In this document: one piece after another, positions 1 to 5,805 of the stretch
How the letters are laid out: each line of letters begins with the position of its first letter
Position numbering within the stretch: position 1 is the stretch's first letter
NCBI GenBank assembly: GCA_044355655.1
Contig: JBIKXS010000068.1
Location: forward strand, 1-8,043
Reading direction: 5' to 3'
Length of the DNA: 8,043 bases
Origin: UBA3064 sp023258775
Lineage (GTDB): Bacteria > Pseudomonadota > Gammaproteobacteria > Burkholderiales > Burkholderiaceae_E
The notes under the pieces: model-generated
Databases searched by the model: none
Told to the model about the DNA's origin: nothing
What the model saw: the letters and a program-made list of their open reading frames with translations, nothing else
Translations under genes and position numbers: made by a program

Positions 1-519
1 ATGCTCAAGTTCATCGTGCCGATGCTCATTTTGACCGGCGCCCGAAAGCGCGAGGTCTTGGATGCCAAGTGGACAGACTTCGATCTTGAACGACGCATCT
101 GGCGAATCCCAACCACCAAGGCTGGTAAAGCAAGGCATGTACCTTTAGCAGATGGCGTCATGAATTTGCTTGCAACCATGCCTCGGGATCTTCCATGGGC
201 CTTTGCCAACCCCGACACTGGTAAACCCTATGTGTCCATTTATTGCGCATGGCACACCGCAAGAACCAAAGCAGGCTTAACCGATGTGCGAATGCATGAC
301 TTGCGCCACAGTTTTGCAAGCTTGCTCATCAACTCGGGTAGGACGCTCTATGAAGTCCAGCACATCCTCGGACATACCCAGGTCAAGACGACCCAGCGTT
401 ATGCCCACTTGAGCCAGGACACGCTGCTTGCTGCCAGCAACGCAGCAACTTTGGCTGTCGGCTCAGTGATGGGTGCCATGCCGAATCGGGTGCTGGATAT
501 CCCCTTGGTAGCTGCTTAG
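1..519 (+). CDS. Tyrosine recombinase/integrase, catalytic C-terminal part (5' end outside window)
   Basis: Cuts and rejoins DNA at attachment sites through a covalent 3'-phosphotyrosine intermediate, integrating and excising a mobile element. The 172 visible residues cover nearly the whole catalytic domain, and all expected active-site residues are present: Arg15 in TGARKREV, Lys40 in the beta-hairpin TTKAGKARH, His99 and Arg102 in MHDLRHSF, His125 in LGHT and the nucleophile Tyr134 in TTQRYAHL. Family members usually have 300-420 residues with an N-terminal core-binding domain. The ATG at base 1 sits at the start of the catalytic domain, so it is almost certainly internal and the gene continues upstream. 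The tail after Tyr134 is of normal length, so the 3' end is intact. Its neighbours (NYN RNase, primase, ATPase) fit an integrative element, but whether this integrase belongs to them or to an element to the left cannot be decided here. Confidence 0.93.
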   Translation: MLKFIVPMLILTGARKREVLDAKWTDFDLERRIWRIPTTKAGKARHVPLADGVMNLLATMPRDLPWAFANPDTGKPYVSIYCAWHTARTKAGLTDVRMHDLRHSFASLLINSGRTLYEVQHILGHTQVKTTQRYAHLSQDTLLAASNAATLAVGSVMGAMPNRVLDIPLVAA

Positions 520-636
520 GGGTAAGCCTGCTCAGCTAACTCGTAGTTATTGCAAATCTAACCCCGAATGTGTTAGTTTACCTGCACGACTCACCCCTTA
601 ACCGCTTGGCTTGGCTAAGTGCTTTTGGGGCAGCGG

Positions 637-661
637 GCCGCCTCCGGGCGGCTTTGCTTTT
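637..661 (+). terminator. Intrinsic terminator-like hairpin behind the integrase gene
   Basis: GCCGCC (637-642) and GGCGGC (647-652) form a perfect six-pair GC stem with a TCCG tetraloop, followed by the T-rich tail TTTGCTTTT (653-661). It lies 118 bases after the integrase stop and only 14 bases before the start codon of the next gene. It could therefore either end integrase transcription or act as a leader structure for the NYN gene. A second GGCGGC at 666-671 can compete for the same partner. Confidence 0.6.
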
Positions 662-675
662 AATAGGCGGCGTCC

Positions 676-1335
676 ATGCGCACCGTTATATACGTTGACG
701 GCTTTAATCTTTACTACAGTGTCCTTCGGCGAACGAACCTGAAGTGGCTGGACCTGGTGGCATTGTTCCGCGATCACGTTCTGGACTCAAACGCACAGTT
801 GCTTGAAGTCCGCTACTACACCGCGCCAATTCTCGCCCGCATGAGTGATGATCCACAATCAGTCCAGCGACAGCGAATCTATCTTCAGGCCTTGCGCAAG
901 ATGCATCCCAATCAGTTGAAAATTATTGAGGGCAGAATAGCTGTAACGACACCGTTTCAACGGTTGGTTAGACCTATAGCGGGAGCATCCGATATCTCGC
1001 GGGTTCAGGTATACGACTTCAACGAGAAAAAAACCGATGTAAACCTCGCGTCCGATCTCCTGGCCGGTGCGTGGACTGGCGCGTTTGATCAGGCTGTGAT
1101 TTGCTCAAATGACACAGATTTAGAGCCTGCTCTGGCCACATTGCGCAAATACCACCCGCAACTTCGGCTTGGCATCGTTGCACCCGTGAGAGGATCAGAT
1201 AACCGATACATTGCTGCCGATCTGAAACAGCACGCAGACTGGTCAAAGGCGCTTAGCATGGTCCATATCTCAAACGCTCAGCTGCCGGAACGCATTCCAG
1301 CATCATCTCTGCGTCGCCCTGAAACTTGGAAATGA
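676..1335 (+). CDS. NYN domain (PIN-like) ribonuclease-family protein
   Basis: NYN proteins are PIN-fold, metal-dependent nucleases, usually acting on RNA; the substrate here is unknown. The 219 residues carry the family signature. The N-terminal strand IYVDGFNLYY holds Asp8. Asp121 and Asp127 lie in KKTDVNLASDLL, and ICSNDTDLEPAL holds Asp146 and Asp148. Together these form the expected acidic metal-binding cluster. The C-terminus ends in LPERIPASSLRRPETW, a tail that I recall from stand-alone NYN proteins of about this length. The start is supported by a modest ribosome-binding site (AGGCGG at 665-670, five bases before ATG). The gene follows the integrase on the same strand, separated by a terminator-like hairpin. 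Stand-alone NYN genes are common in mobile elements, so an RNA-processing or defence-type accessory role is possible but inferred. Confidence 0.88.
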   Translation: MRTVIYVDGFNLYYSVLRRTNLKWLDLVALFRDHVLDSNAQLLEVRYYTAPILARMSDDPQSVQRQRIYLQALRKMHPNQLKIIEGRIAVTTPFQRLVRPIAGASDISRVQVYDFNEKKTDVNLASDLLAGAWTGAFDQAVICSNDTDLEPALATLRKYHPQLRLGIVAPVRGSDNRYIAADLKQHADWSKALSMVHISNAQLPERIPASSLRRPETWK

Positions 1336-1340
1336 GCAGG

Positions 1341-1387
1341 GGGTAGGGGCTATCGAAATTCTGAATAGTTAACCCCACCTACCCGGC
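1341..1387. repeat. Left copy of a ~45-base direct repeat with hairpin ends
   Basis: GGGTAGG (1341-1347) is complementary to CCTACCC (1378-1384), giving a seven-pair stem around a 30-base loop. The right part, TTAACCCCACCTACCCGGC (1369-1387), recurs at 5602-5621 with one substitution and one inserted T. The distance from GGGTAGG to TACCC is 44 bases in both copies, while the middle has diverged. The copy sits directly behind the NYN gene. Function unknown; a recombination or boundary site is one possibility. Confidence 0.5.
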
Positions 1388-1447
1388 ACCCCCCTAAACG
1401 GCTTGATGGGACCCAGAACAGACTTTGCACACTAATCTGCACGAACG

Positions 1448-1873
1448 ATGAGCTATTTTCAGAGGGAACCCTTCATTGACCTAGCCGGCGGACGGATTCG
1501 GTGTCGTCGGTGTCAGGCAATGAGTATTCGTCGTGGTGAGCAATGTAAAAAAGCTGCACTCAAAACGAAACGGGTTTGTGCTTTTCATGGCGGCAAGTCA
1601 ACCGGTCCAAGGACAAAAGCCGGTAAAGCGCGGCTTGTTCAGGCGCTTACAGTTCATGGTGGAGAAACTCGGGCGATGCGTCGAGAACACAGTGAGACCG
1701 TTGCCTACCTTCGTGAGCTTGAAGATGTCGCCTGGGTTCTTGGCATGATGACGGGAACAAGAACACGCGGTCCAAAACCAAAAAACTATCAACCAGTAAG
1801 CACACTTGAGGCAGCTAAACGCTGGATCGCCATCGATGCGCTAGGTTTACGCCGTAAGAACAAAAAGGGCTGA
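1448..1873 (+). CDS. Small cysteine-rich 'HGG' motif protein, function unknown
   Basis: A basic protein of 141 residues. The N-terminal third has Cys19, Cys22, Cys33, Cys44 and His47 in the order CRRC...QCKKAA...VCAFHGG, which looks like a small zinc-binding fold. It is followed by KSTGPRTKAGKAR (50-62). HGG-x-STGPRT-x-x-G is a motif I recognise from short, uncharacterised proteins of prophages and integrative elements; no activity is established that I know of. The C-terminal half is charged and probably helical. No good Shine-Dalgarno sequence precedes the ATG, but a later start (Met25) would remove the first CxxC, so the first ATG is preferred. It is convergent with the ATPase gene of the replication module. 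A nucleic-acid-binding role is a guess from the zinc ligands and basic charge. Confidence 0.75.
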   Translation: MSYFQREPFIDLAGGRIRCRRCQAMSIRRGEQCKKAALKTKRVCAFHGGKSTGPRTKAGKARLVQALTVHGGETRAMRREHSETVAYLRELEDVAWVLGMMTGTRTRGPKPKNYQPVSTLEAAKRWIAIDALGLRRKNKKG

Positions 1874-1889
1874 TTAGCGTGTTTACATC

Positions 1890-1925
1890 CTAATTAGGGG
1901 GTCGTTCGAAGGCATTAGTTTTTTT
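1890..1925 (+). terminator. Weak terminator candidate after the HGG gene
   Basis: CTAAT (1890-1894) pairs with ATTAG (1914-1918), followed at once by seven T residues (1919-1925). The stem is only five pairs with a 19-base loop, so this is a weak call. Its position, 16 bases after the stop codon, is the main support. Confidence 0.25.
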
Positions 1926-1960
1926 AATCGCAAGAGCCATGGATCGAGGGTGGTGCAAGA

Positions 1961-2078
1961 GTCCAAAATGTCCAAAAAGAGGAACATTTGACATTTATGA
2001 ATGCACGACAAATGTCCAAAAAGTCCATCCACCCTATATAGGGTGGATATTTTGGTCACGAAAGTTTTTTGGTCACGA
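1961..2078. other. AT-rich repeat cluster at the end of the replication module (candidate origin)
   Basis: Several short motifs recur here. AAATGTCCAAAAAG occurs at 1966-1979 and 2010-2023. GTCCAAAA occurs three times (1961, 1970, 2014). TTTTGGTCACGA occurs at 2050-2061 and 2067-2078, 17 bases apart, with TTTTGG being the complement of CCAAAA. A perfect palindrome lies at 2027-2048. The stretch is visibly more AT-rich than the flanking genes and lies directly downstream of the ATPase gene, whose stop codon overlaps the last repeat. Iteron-like repeats next to primase and helicase genes are the usual pattern of plasmid and satellite origins, so an origin is the leading inference. Alternatives are a regulator-binding region or a plain terminator region. 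Confidence 0.4.
2027..2048. terminator. Perfect 22-base palindrome, candidate bidirectional terminator or origin hairpin
   Basis: The arms ATCCACCCT and AGGGTGGAT pair perfectly around ATAT, giving a nine-pair stem. On the minus strand it lies 25 bases past the ATPase stop and is followed by GGACTTTTTGG; on the plus strand it is followed by ATTTTGG. The T runs are short and slightly displaced, so termination is plausible but not certain. Its place inside the repeat cluster also allows an origin or operator role. Confidence 0.45.
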
Positions 2079-3611
2079 CATCCAGATCCACCCCTCGTCT
2101 GCCTCAAGACCAGACGTAAGAAATCCTCCAGCTATCAAGGAGTCGAGCACACTTTTCGCCCGGTTCTTGCGTTTGTTTGGTGCATCGGTCGTCATGGTAT
2201 TTGCGACCATTGTGATCGCATCATCAACCTTCAAACATCCCGTGTTTGAACCAGCATTACTTTTCCCCTTTGTGGTTGAGTTAAGCAGTGCGGCTTTAAG
2301 TTGCTTGAGGGCTGCTACCTGTTTACGGCCACTTGGCGCTCTCGGGGCCATCGATAAAAGCAGGCTTGATTGGTCCGGTTCAACCGTGCAACTTGTTATG
2401 TCTTCTCCGTCGGTATCCTTGCCCAGTTGATGGACCGCTAACCTAAACTTTACGCAGCGACCGTCAGCCCCGTCTTTGGTCTTTGCAACCGACCACGACC
2501 TGCCAGCTTGATCACGCGCCACCTCAATGGCGCCATCCATTGCTGCAAAAAGTGAACTATGCCCACGCATGCCTCGCGTATTGTCTTTGCCCGTGTGATG
2601 CACAAGGATGACAAACCCCTCTGTCGCATGTGCAATTTGGCTAGCTGACTTGAGTATTGTGCCCATGTCCTTACTGCTGTTTTCATCAGCTGTTGGTGCT
2701 GCGCGATTGAGCGTGTCAAGCAAAATGACAGCCTGATGGGGAAGAACGGCAATAAGTGCTTCGACATCCGCATTTGTCATGAGATGAACCGGCTGCACGA
2801 TAAAGTGATAGTTCGAAGGCAACGGTTTGCCTCTACCTGCTTGCCAGGCTTCAGCTCGATGTTTAAGGCCTGCTTCACCTTCTAGCAGAATGTAAACAAC
2901 GCTTGTTGCAGTTGTTTTTAATCCAAACCAGTCATCACCCAGTGCGACACTGGCACCGAGGTCAAAGGCAAGAAAAGATTTGCCGGAGCCACTCGGACCA
3001 TATATTGCGCCGATCCCGCACTCAGGAAAAACGCCCTTCAACCGCCATCTGATCGGCTTGATATTTGCAATATCCGAAGGCGACAGTAAACGATACTTTG
3101 GCTGAGATTCGGCACCTACGGTCTCGTTGCGACTAATTGGATTATCGTCTTCTTGCCACCCCTGCAATGCTGCCAGTTTATAGAGCGATCGAATTGTGAC
3201 CGGACTAGGATGATTTGCATCGAATGAATCCCAAGCCTTGCGAAACCCTTCTTCGGAATATTTGGTCCGAGTTATCTTCTGCGACCAATCACGAGCAATC
3301 GACTGGCCACAGTCCCACCCTAGCCAGCGAATCGCCCAAACGACACCAAGCCAGCTTGCCTGAAGCGGATTACCCGCGCTATCAAAGATGCGACCATTGC
3401 CACGCTCAGCATCTGCAGACAGAAAGCTAAGAGCAGATTTAAGCCTTGACACTTCGGATTCGGTTTCGGCTGGCATGCCTGCCAGATTCCGCGTGAGCTC
3501 ATCAACACCGCCAAAACTTGTCTCTCCTAAAGGTTTCAGCCCTGTATTAGGTGAGTTAGAAAGCTCCAGTGCAACTGAGCGAAGCAAATCGATTGAAAGT
3601 TCATTTTTCAT
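2073..3611 (-). CDS. RepA/AAA_25-type ATPase (helicase-like) with N-terminal PriCT-2-like region
   Basis: Probable replicative helicase or DNA-dependent ATPase of 512 residues. Residues about 85-152 (WLGVVWAIRWLGWD, ARDWSQKI, W-D-S-F, TIRSLYKLAALQGW) resemble the PriCT-2 region that usually links a primase to its helicase. The RecA-type core has Walker A GPSGSGKS (205-212), EGE at 244-246, Walker B AVILLDTL with Asp299, and the RepA-like stretch LVHHTGKDNTRGMRGHSS (336-353). The core is that of RepA/AAA_25 proteins of plasmids and integrative elements. The start is firm: GAGG five bases upstream, and an ATGA overlap with the primase stop, indicating translational coupling. The PriCT-2 region sits on the ATPase while the primase catalytic domain is a separate gene, so this looks like a split primase-helicase. 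The C-terminal ~90 residues (GKSNAG...GGFLTSG) look like a small winged-helix-type tail. Its oligomeric state cannot be seen from the sequence. Confidence 0.85.
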   Translation of the reverse strand: MKNELSIDLLRSVALELSNSPNTGLKPLGETSFGGVDELTRNLAGMPAETESEVSRLKSALSFLSADAERGNGRIFDSAGNPLQASWLGVVWAIRWLGWDCGQSIARDWSQKITRTKYSEEGFRKAWDSFDANHPSPVTIRSLYKLAALQGWQEDDNPISRNETVGAESQPKYRLLSPSDIANIKPIRWRLKGVFPECGIGAIYGPSGSGKSFLAFDLGASVALGDDWFGLKTTATSVVYILLEGEAGLKHRAEAWQAGRGKPLPSNYHFIVQPVHLMTNADVEALIAVLPHQAVILLDTLNRAAPTADENSSKDMGTILKSASQIAHATEGFVILVHHTGKDNTRGMRGHSSLFAAMDGAIEVARDQAGRSWSVAKTKDGADGRCVKFRLAVHQLGKDTDGEDITSCTVEPDQSSLLLSMAPRAPSGRKQVAALKQLKAALLNSTTKGKSNAGSNTGCLKVDDAITMVANTMTTDAPNKRKNRAKSVLDSLIAGGFLTSGLEADEGWIWMS

Positions 3612-4264
3612 AGCAACCTCGCAATTCGATAGGGACGATCTTCGGACGCAACGCCCTTACGCGACATCGTTCCAATAACTTTAGTTATTCGCGACGGATT
3701 AAAGACACCCGTATCGATCCCAACCATTTCATTGTTAAATCGCTCTGCCAGCCCTTTGAGAAAAAGCTCAACTGCATCACCGACAACTTCGTGGCCTTTT
3801 TGCTCCACTTTATAGTACAGATGACAGCCGTTACCTGAAAGCACGAACGAAGGCTTTGGAAATCCCTTGAGATCCAAGTAAGCGGCTACTTGATATGCGA
3901 GGGTAGTCGCTGCGCTAACTTCAGGCTCGCTTGCAGGGTTGCGAGTATCGCCAATTCGATCAATATCGATCAATATAGTAGTACGGTGTGTTATGTCCTT
4001 ATCTCTAACGGCTTGATGGCCGCAGAAATCGTCCCGTATCCGATTCATCACGGTATACACGTTATAACCTTGATCATTGAGCGACAGGGCGTCCGACTCA
4101 AATGCCATCTTAAGCGCTTGAATCGATCCGTAATCGGCTGCGCGATACGTACGGTTTACGGGAAACAAATTTTTCTGTAACCCTGCAGGTTTGAGCGCAC
4201 GAATCGAAATCGGTGAATCACTCAAGGGATGGACGACCCAATGGTTATGAATTTCTGTACCCAT
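3608..4264 (-). CDS. Archaeo-eukaryotic-type primase (prim-pol domain), stand-alone
   Basis: Probable primase that makes primers for replication of the element. The 218 residues show the prim-pol motifs: motif I TILIDIDR with metal-binding Asp100 and Asp102, motif II SGNGCHLYY (143-151) with His148, and motif III GIDTGVFNPSRITKVIGT (182-199) with Asp184. The N-terminal part before residue 65 has no clear signature. The protein ends shortly after the catalytic domain, and the missing C-terminal linker (PriCT-2-like) is found at the start of the next gene, so the two products probably form one complex. The start is supported by a TAATG overlap with the stop of the upstream zinc-ribbon gene and by AAGGATGGTGAG just before it; the end overlaps the ATPase start as ATGA. 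Such primases occur in plasmids, phages and phage satellites. Activity is inferred from intact motifs. Confidence 0.85.
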   Translation of the reverse strand: MGTEIHNHWVVHPLSDSPISIRALKPAGLQKNLFPVNRTYRAADYGSIQALKMAFESDALSLNDQGYNVYTVMNRIRDDFCGHQAVRDKDITHRTTILIDIDRIGDTRNPASEPEVSAATTLAYQVAAYLDLKGFPKPSFVLSGNGCHLYYKVEQKGHEVVGDAVELFLKGLAERFNNEMVGIDTGVFNPSRITKVIGTMSRKGVASEDRPYRIARLL

Positions 4265-4671
4265 TACTCACCATCCTTTGCGCTAACAAGGACGATGCCA
4301 CCCGGGAGCGAGCAGACGTCGTAGTGATGCATAGCCATCGGAAAGGGCCAGCCAATGGCAAGCGCCTGATGTAAGTCACCACCATGAAGCTCTAAAATTT
4401 TGAGCGTTGTGACTGCAAATCCTTGCTCAATGTGATTTGACGGCGCTTGAAAAAGTTCTGTGACCCTATCGCGGAGTGCGATGCGCGTAGGATCATTTGG
4501 AGGCAGCGACGCGACCAAGTTGCAACCTTTACAGAGCACAACAAAAAACACGTCGTCAAAACCGCTTGGATGAAGGCCATAGATGCCGCCATGACTGTGG
4601 ATACAAAACTTGCACTGGCAGTTCGGGCACGTAGCTTGCGTTTTTGCCGGTGACTCGGTGTGATTATTCAT
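4264..4671 (-). CDS. Cysteine-rich zinc-ribbon-like protein, first gene of the primase-ATPase operon
   Basis: A protein of 135 residues that I do not recognise. Cys15, Cys18, Cys20 and Cys23 (CPNCQCKFC) and Cys47-x-x-Cys50 (LCKGC) give a zinc-ribbon-like layout near the N-terminus. The rest (IALRDRVTELF, LKILELHGGDLHQALAIGWPFPMA) looks like a compact alpha/beta domain with no known motif. A start 16 codons upstream (base 4719) is possible. The ATG at 4671 is preferred because GGAG lies nine bases before it, and the cysteines directly follow. Its stop overlaps the primase ATG (TAATG), so it is made together with the primase. A DNA-binding accessory role in initiation is plausible from this coupling, but inferred. 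Confidence 0.72.
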   Translation of the reverse strand: MNNHTESPAKTQATCPNCQCKFCIHSHGGIYGLHPSGFDDVFFVVLCKGCNLVASLPPNDPTRIALRDRVTELFQAPSNHIEQGFAVTTLKILELHGGDLHQALAIGWPFPMAMHHYDVCSLPGGIVLVSAKDGE

Positions 4672-4678
4672 CGAAATG

Positions 4679-4701
4679 GACTCCAAAAATTGAACGGAGT
4701 C
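4679..4701 (-). promoter_or_regulatory. Hairpin covering the ribosome-binding site of the zinc-ribbon gene
   Basis: In the minus-strand transcript GACTCC (4701-4696) is perfectly complementary to GGAGTC (4684-4679), with an 11-base loop. The 3' arm contains the GGAG ribosome-binding site. A closed hairpin would limit translation of the first gene and, through the overlaps, of primase and ATPase. Six pairs with a long loop is modest, so the effect is uncertain. Confidence 0.35.
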
Positions 4702-4707
4702 AAGATC

Positions 4708-4735
4708 AGAATGCAGCACCTAGCAGGTTTGTCAA
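4708..4735 (-). promoter_or_regulatory. Candidate promoter of the zinc-ribbon/primase/ATPase operon
   Basis: A perfect -35 hexamer TTGACA (4735-4730) is followed after 16 bases by CATTCT (4713-4708), a poor -10 with three of six consensus bases. The predicted transcript start is near 4701, the 5' arm of the hairpin over the ribosome-binding site. Position and the exact -35 are the support; the weak -10 keeps confidence low and suggests an activator or low expression. Confidence 0.35.
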
Positions 4736-4792
4736 CGGTGCGATTAAAGTCTGGAAACGCCCTATCTGGCGCGGTAAATCGGTAGCAAGCGA

Positions 4793-4810
4793 ACCGGGTG
4801 CGCACCCGGT
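4793..4810. repeat. Perfect 18-base palindrome after the HTH gene
   Basis: ACCGGGTGCGCACCCGGT is fully self-complementary and lies 10 bases past the stop of the HTH gene on the minus strand. No T run follows, so it is a poor intrinsic terminator. It could be a Rho-type pause or mRNA-end hairpin, or an operator between the HTH gene and the replication operon. Confidence 0.45.
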
Positions 4811-4820
4811 GATAACGTTG

Positions 4821-5462
4821 TCAACGAGCGGCCCAAGGCGATCTCCCAGCCCTGAGATTAGTAATCACACGCTGAAGCGTTTGCCGTGGTACATCGATTG
4901 ACCTAGCTGCAGCCGCTATGTTCCCTCCATGGCTTCGTAATAAATCCTCTAGGACGCCGATGGGTTGCTTTGCGTAGTAGAAAGCAGAATCTCTATCTCG
5001 ATTTACCAACTTGTGAGCAGGTACTTGTGGGGTAGGAACAGGTGTAGACACTGTCTGCGCTTCTTCGACTGGACTCGGCGTTCTATGACACTCTGAGAGT
5101 GAGCGAAACTCTTGAGCAACTGGAAAAGTTAGCTCATCCAAAAACCACTGCACAAATGGCTTTAGGTAGCAGTCCGTAAACTCAAGACTCACATCACCGT
5201 CTTCACGGGTTACCCTACCGACTACCCATGTTGCACCTGTCGCATGGTTCGCAACGATCCGAGACCGCATGTAATAGGTTTCCCTTAGTGTGATGTCTAT
5301 TTCGGTCGCAGGGTGGTGACGTTCTGGGTCAAGGCCCATACTCAATTGGATCGCGCTTCGCAAACTGAGTGTCTTTAGATGTCCCCAGTAAGACCAATCC
5401 GGCACGCACGTCGGCTCTGAACTGTCGGATTTGGGTATCCGTTGGATTGGCTTCGTGTCCAT
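4821..5462 (-). CDS. Putative DNA-binding regulator or initiator with C-terminal Fis-like HTH
   Basis: A protein of 213 residues in two parts. The N-terminal domain begins with DWSYWGHLKTLSLRSAIQLS followed by MGLDP (22-46), a pattern (aromatic residues, then a helix and G-L/I-D-P) that I recall from uncharacterised proteins of integrative elements. Residues about 126-150 form a Pro/Ser/Thr-rich linker. Residues about 168-205 (LLRSHGGNIAAAARSIDVPR, then QTLQRVI) match the Fis/NtrC-type helix-turn-helix: helix, G-N, AAAAR-x-I-x-V, R-x-TL. No good ribosome-binding site precedes the ATG at 5462, so the start is likely but not certain. The gene lies upstream of, and in line with, the replication operon. 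It could be the operon's regulator, or an origin-binding protein comparable in position to RepC of IncQ plasmids. The function is inferred from the HTH and position only. Confidence 0.7.
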   Translation of the reverse strand: MDTKPIQRIPKSDSSEPTCVPDWSYWGHLKTLSLRSAIQLSMGLDPERHHPATEIDITLRETYYMRSRIVANHATGATWVVGRVTREDGDVSLEFTDCYLKPFVQWFLDELTFPVAQEFRSLSECHRTPSPVEEAQTVSTPVPTPQVPAHKLVNRDRDSAFYYAKQPIGVLEDLLRSHGGNIAAAARSIDVPRQTLQRVITNLRAGRSPWAAR

Positions 5463-5574
5463 ACATAGAAGTTAATCAAACTTTCAGCACAAGACAATAC
5501 GTACTTGCGCCGCTATTACCATTCTCAGTTGCTGTAATGCGTTGACACTTGCCCCGAACGCTTCCAATTAGCCT

Positions 5575-5621
5575 GGGTAGGTTTAATCAATACGGTTCAC
5601 ATTGACCCCACCTTACCCGGC
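5575..5621. repeat. Right copy of the ~45-base direct repeat with hairpin ends
   Basis: GGGTAGG (5575-5581) and CCTTACCC (5611-5618) can pair with one bulged T, and TTGACCCCACCTTACCCGGC (5602-5621) matches the left copy at 1369-1387. Both copies are in the same orientation and have the same 44-base span from GGGTAGG to TACCC. This copy lies upstream of the HTH gene, so the pair brackets the HGG gene plus the replication module (about 4.2 kb). Confidence 0.5.
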
Positions 5622-5714
5622 CCCCACAAAGTGGCCGGCTCACGCCAGTGCGGGATAGGCCCAATAATCTGCTCAAACGTTCGACTCTTAATGATCGCTC
5701 CGCCAGTTGGCGGT

Positions 5715-5805
5715 AAGGGGTACCCCAATGAAGATGAGAAAACGGTGCCCATGGGCACCGTTTCTGGGGAAGAGGCCCCCATGGAAGATGGAGTGGGTTC
5801 CCCTT
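5715..5805. repeat. Structured repeat, copy A (three-stem fold)
   Basis: The outer arms AAGGGGTACCC (5715-5725) and GGGTTCCCCTT (5795-5805) pair with a single T-T mismatch. Inside are a perfect 24-base palindrome (5740-5763, arm AAACGGTGCCCA) and a hairpin TGGGG-AAGAGGC-CCCCA (5765-5781). A GAAGATG box lies on each side (5730-5736 and 5784-5790). Aligned with copy B, the junction boxes and the G-rich hairpin are nearly identical, including a run of 21 identical bases (5760-5780), whereas the central stem sequence is entirely different. It is not known whether it acts as DNA or RNA, or from which strand. Confidence 0.7.

Noticed and set aside
520..675. tRNA or tRNA-end attachment site behind the integrase
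   Set aside because: No T-loop (GGTTCGAATCC-like) sequence or cloverleaf could be found here or elsewhere in the intergenic regions.
1939..2430. Plus-strand open frame of 163 codons
   Set aside because: It overlaps the 3' part of the clearly real ATPase gene on the other strand and the repeat cluster, has no recognisable protein features and no ribosome-binding site.
2450..2773. Minus-strand open frame inside the ATPase gene
   Set aside because: It is a different reading frame of the same strand as the motif-bearing ATPase frame; the Walker and HHTGK motifs show which frame is coding.
1397..4019. 13-base match AACGGCTTGATGG at about 1397 and 4007
   Set aside because: An isolated short match, one copy inside the primase coding sequence, with no extended similarity; most likely chance.
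4730..4824. Second TTGACA on the minus strand at 4824-4819 as a promoter
   Set aside because: The position 17 bases on is GC-rich palindrome (GCACCC), not a -10 element.
5597..5782. Minus-strand short open frame across repeat copy A
   Set aside because: Its peptide resembles that from copy B only because both are translations of the same repeat DNA.
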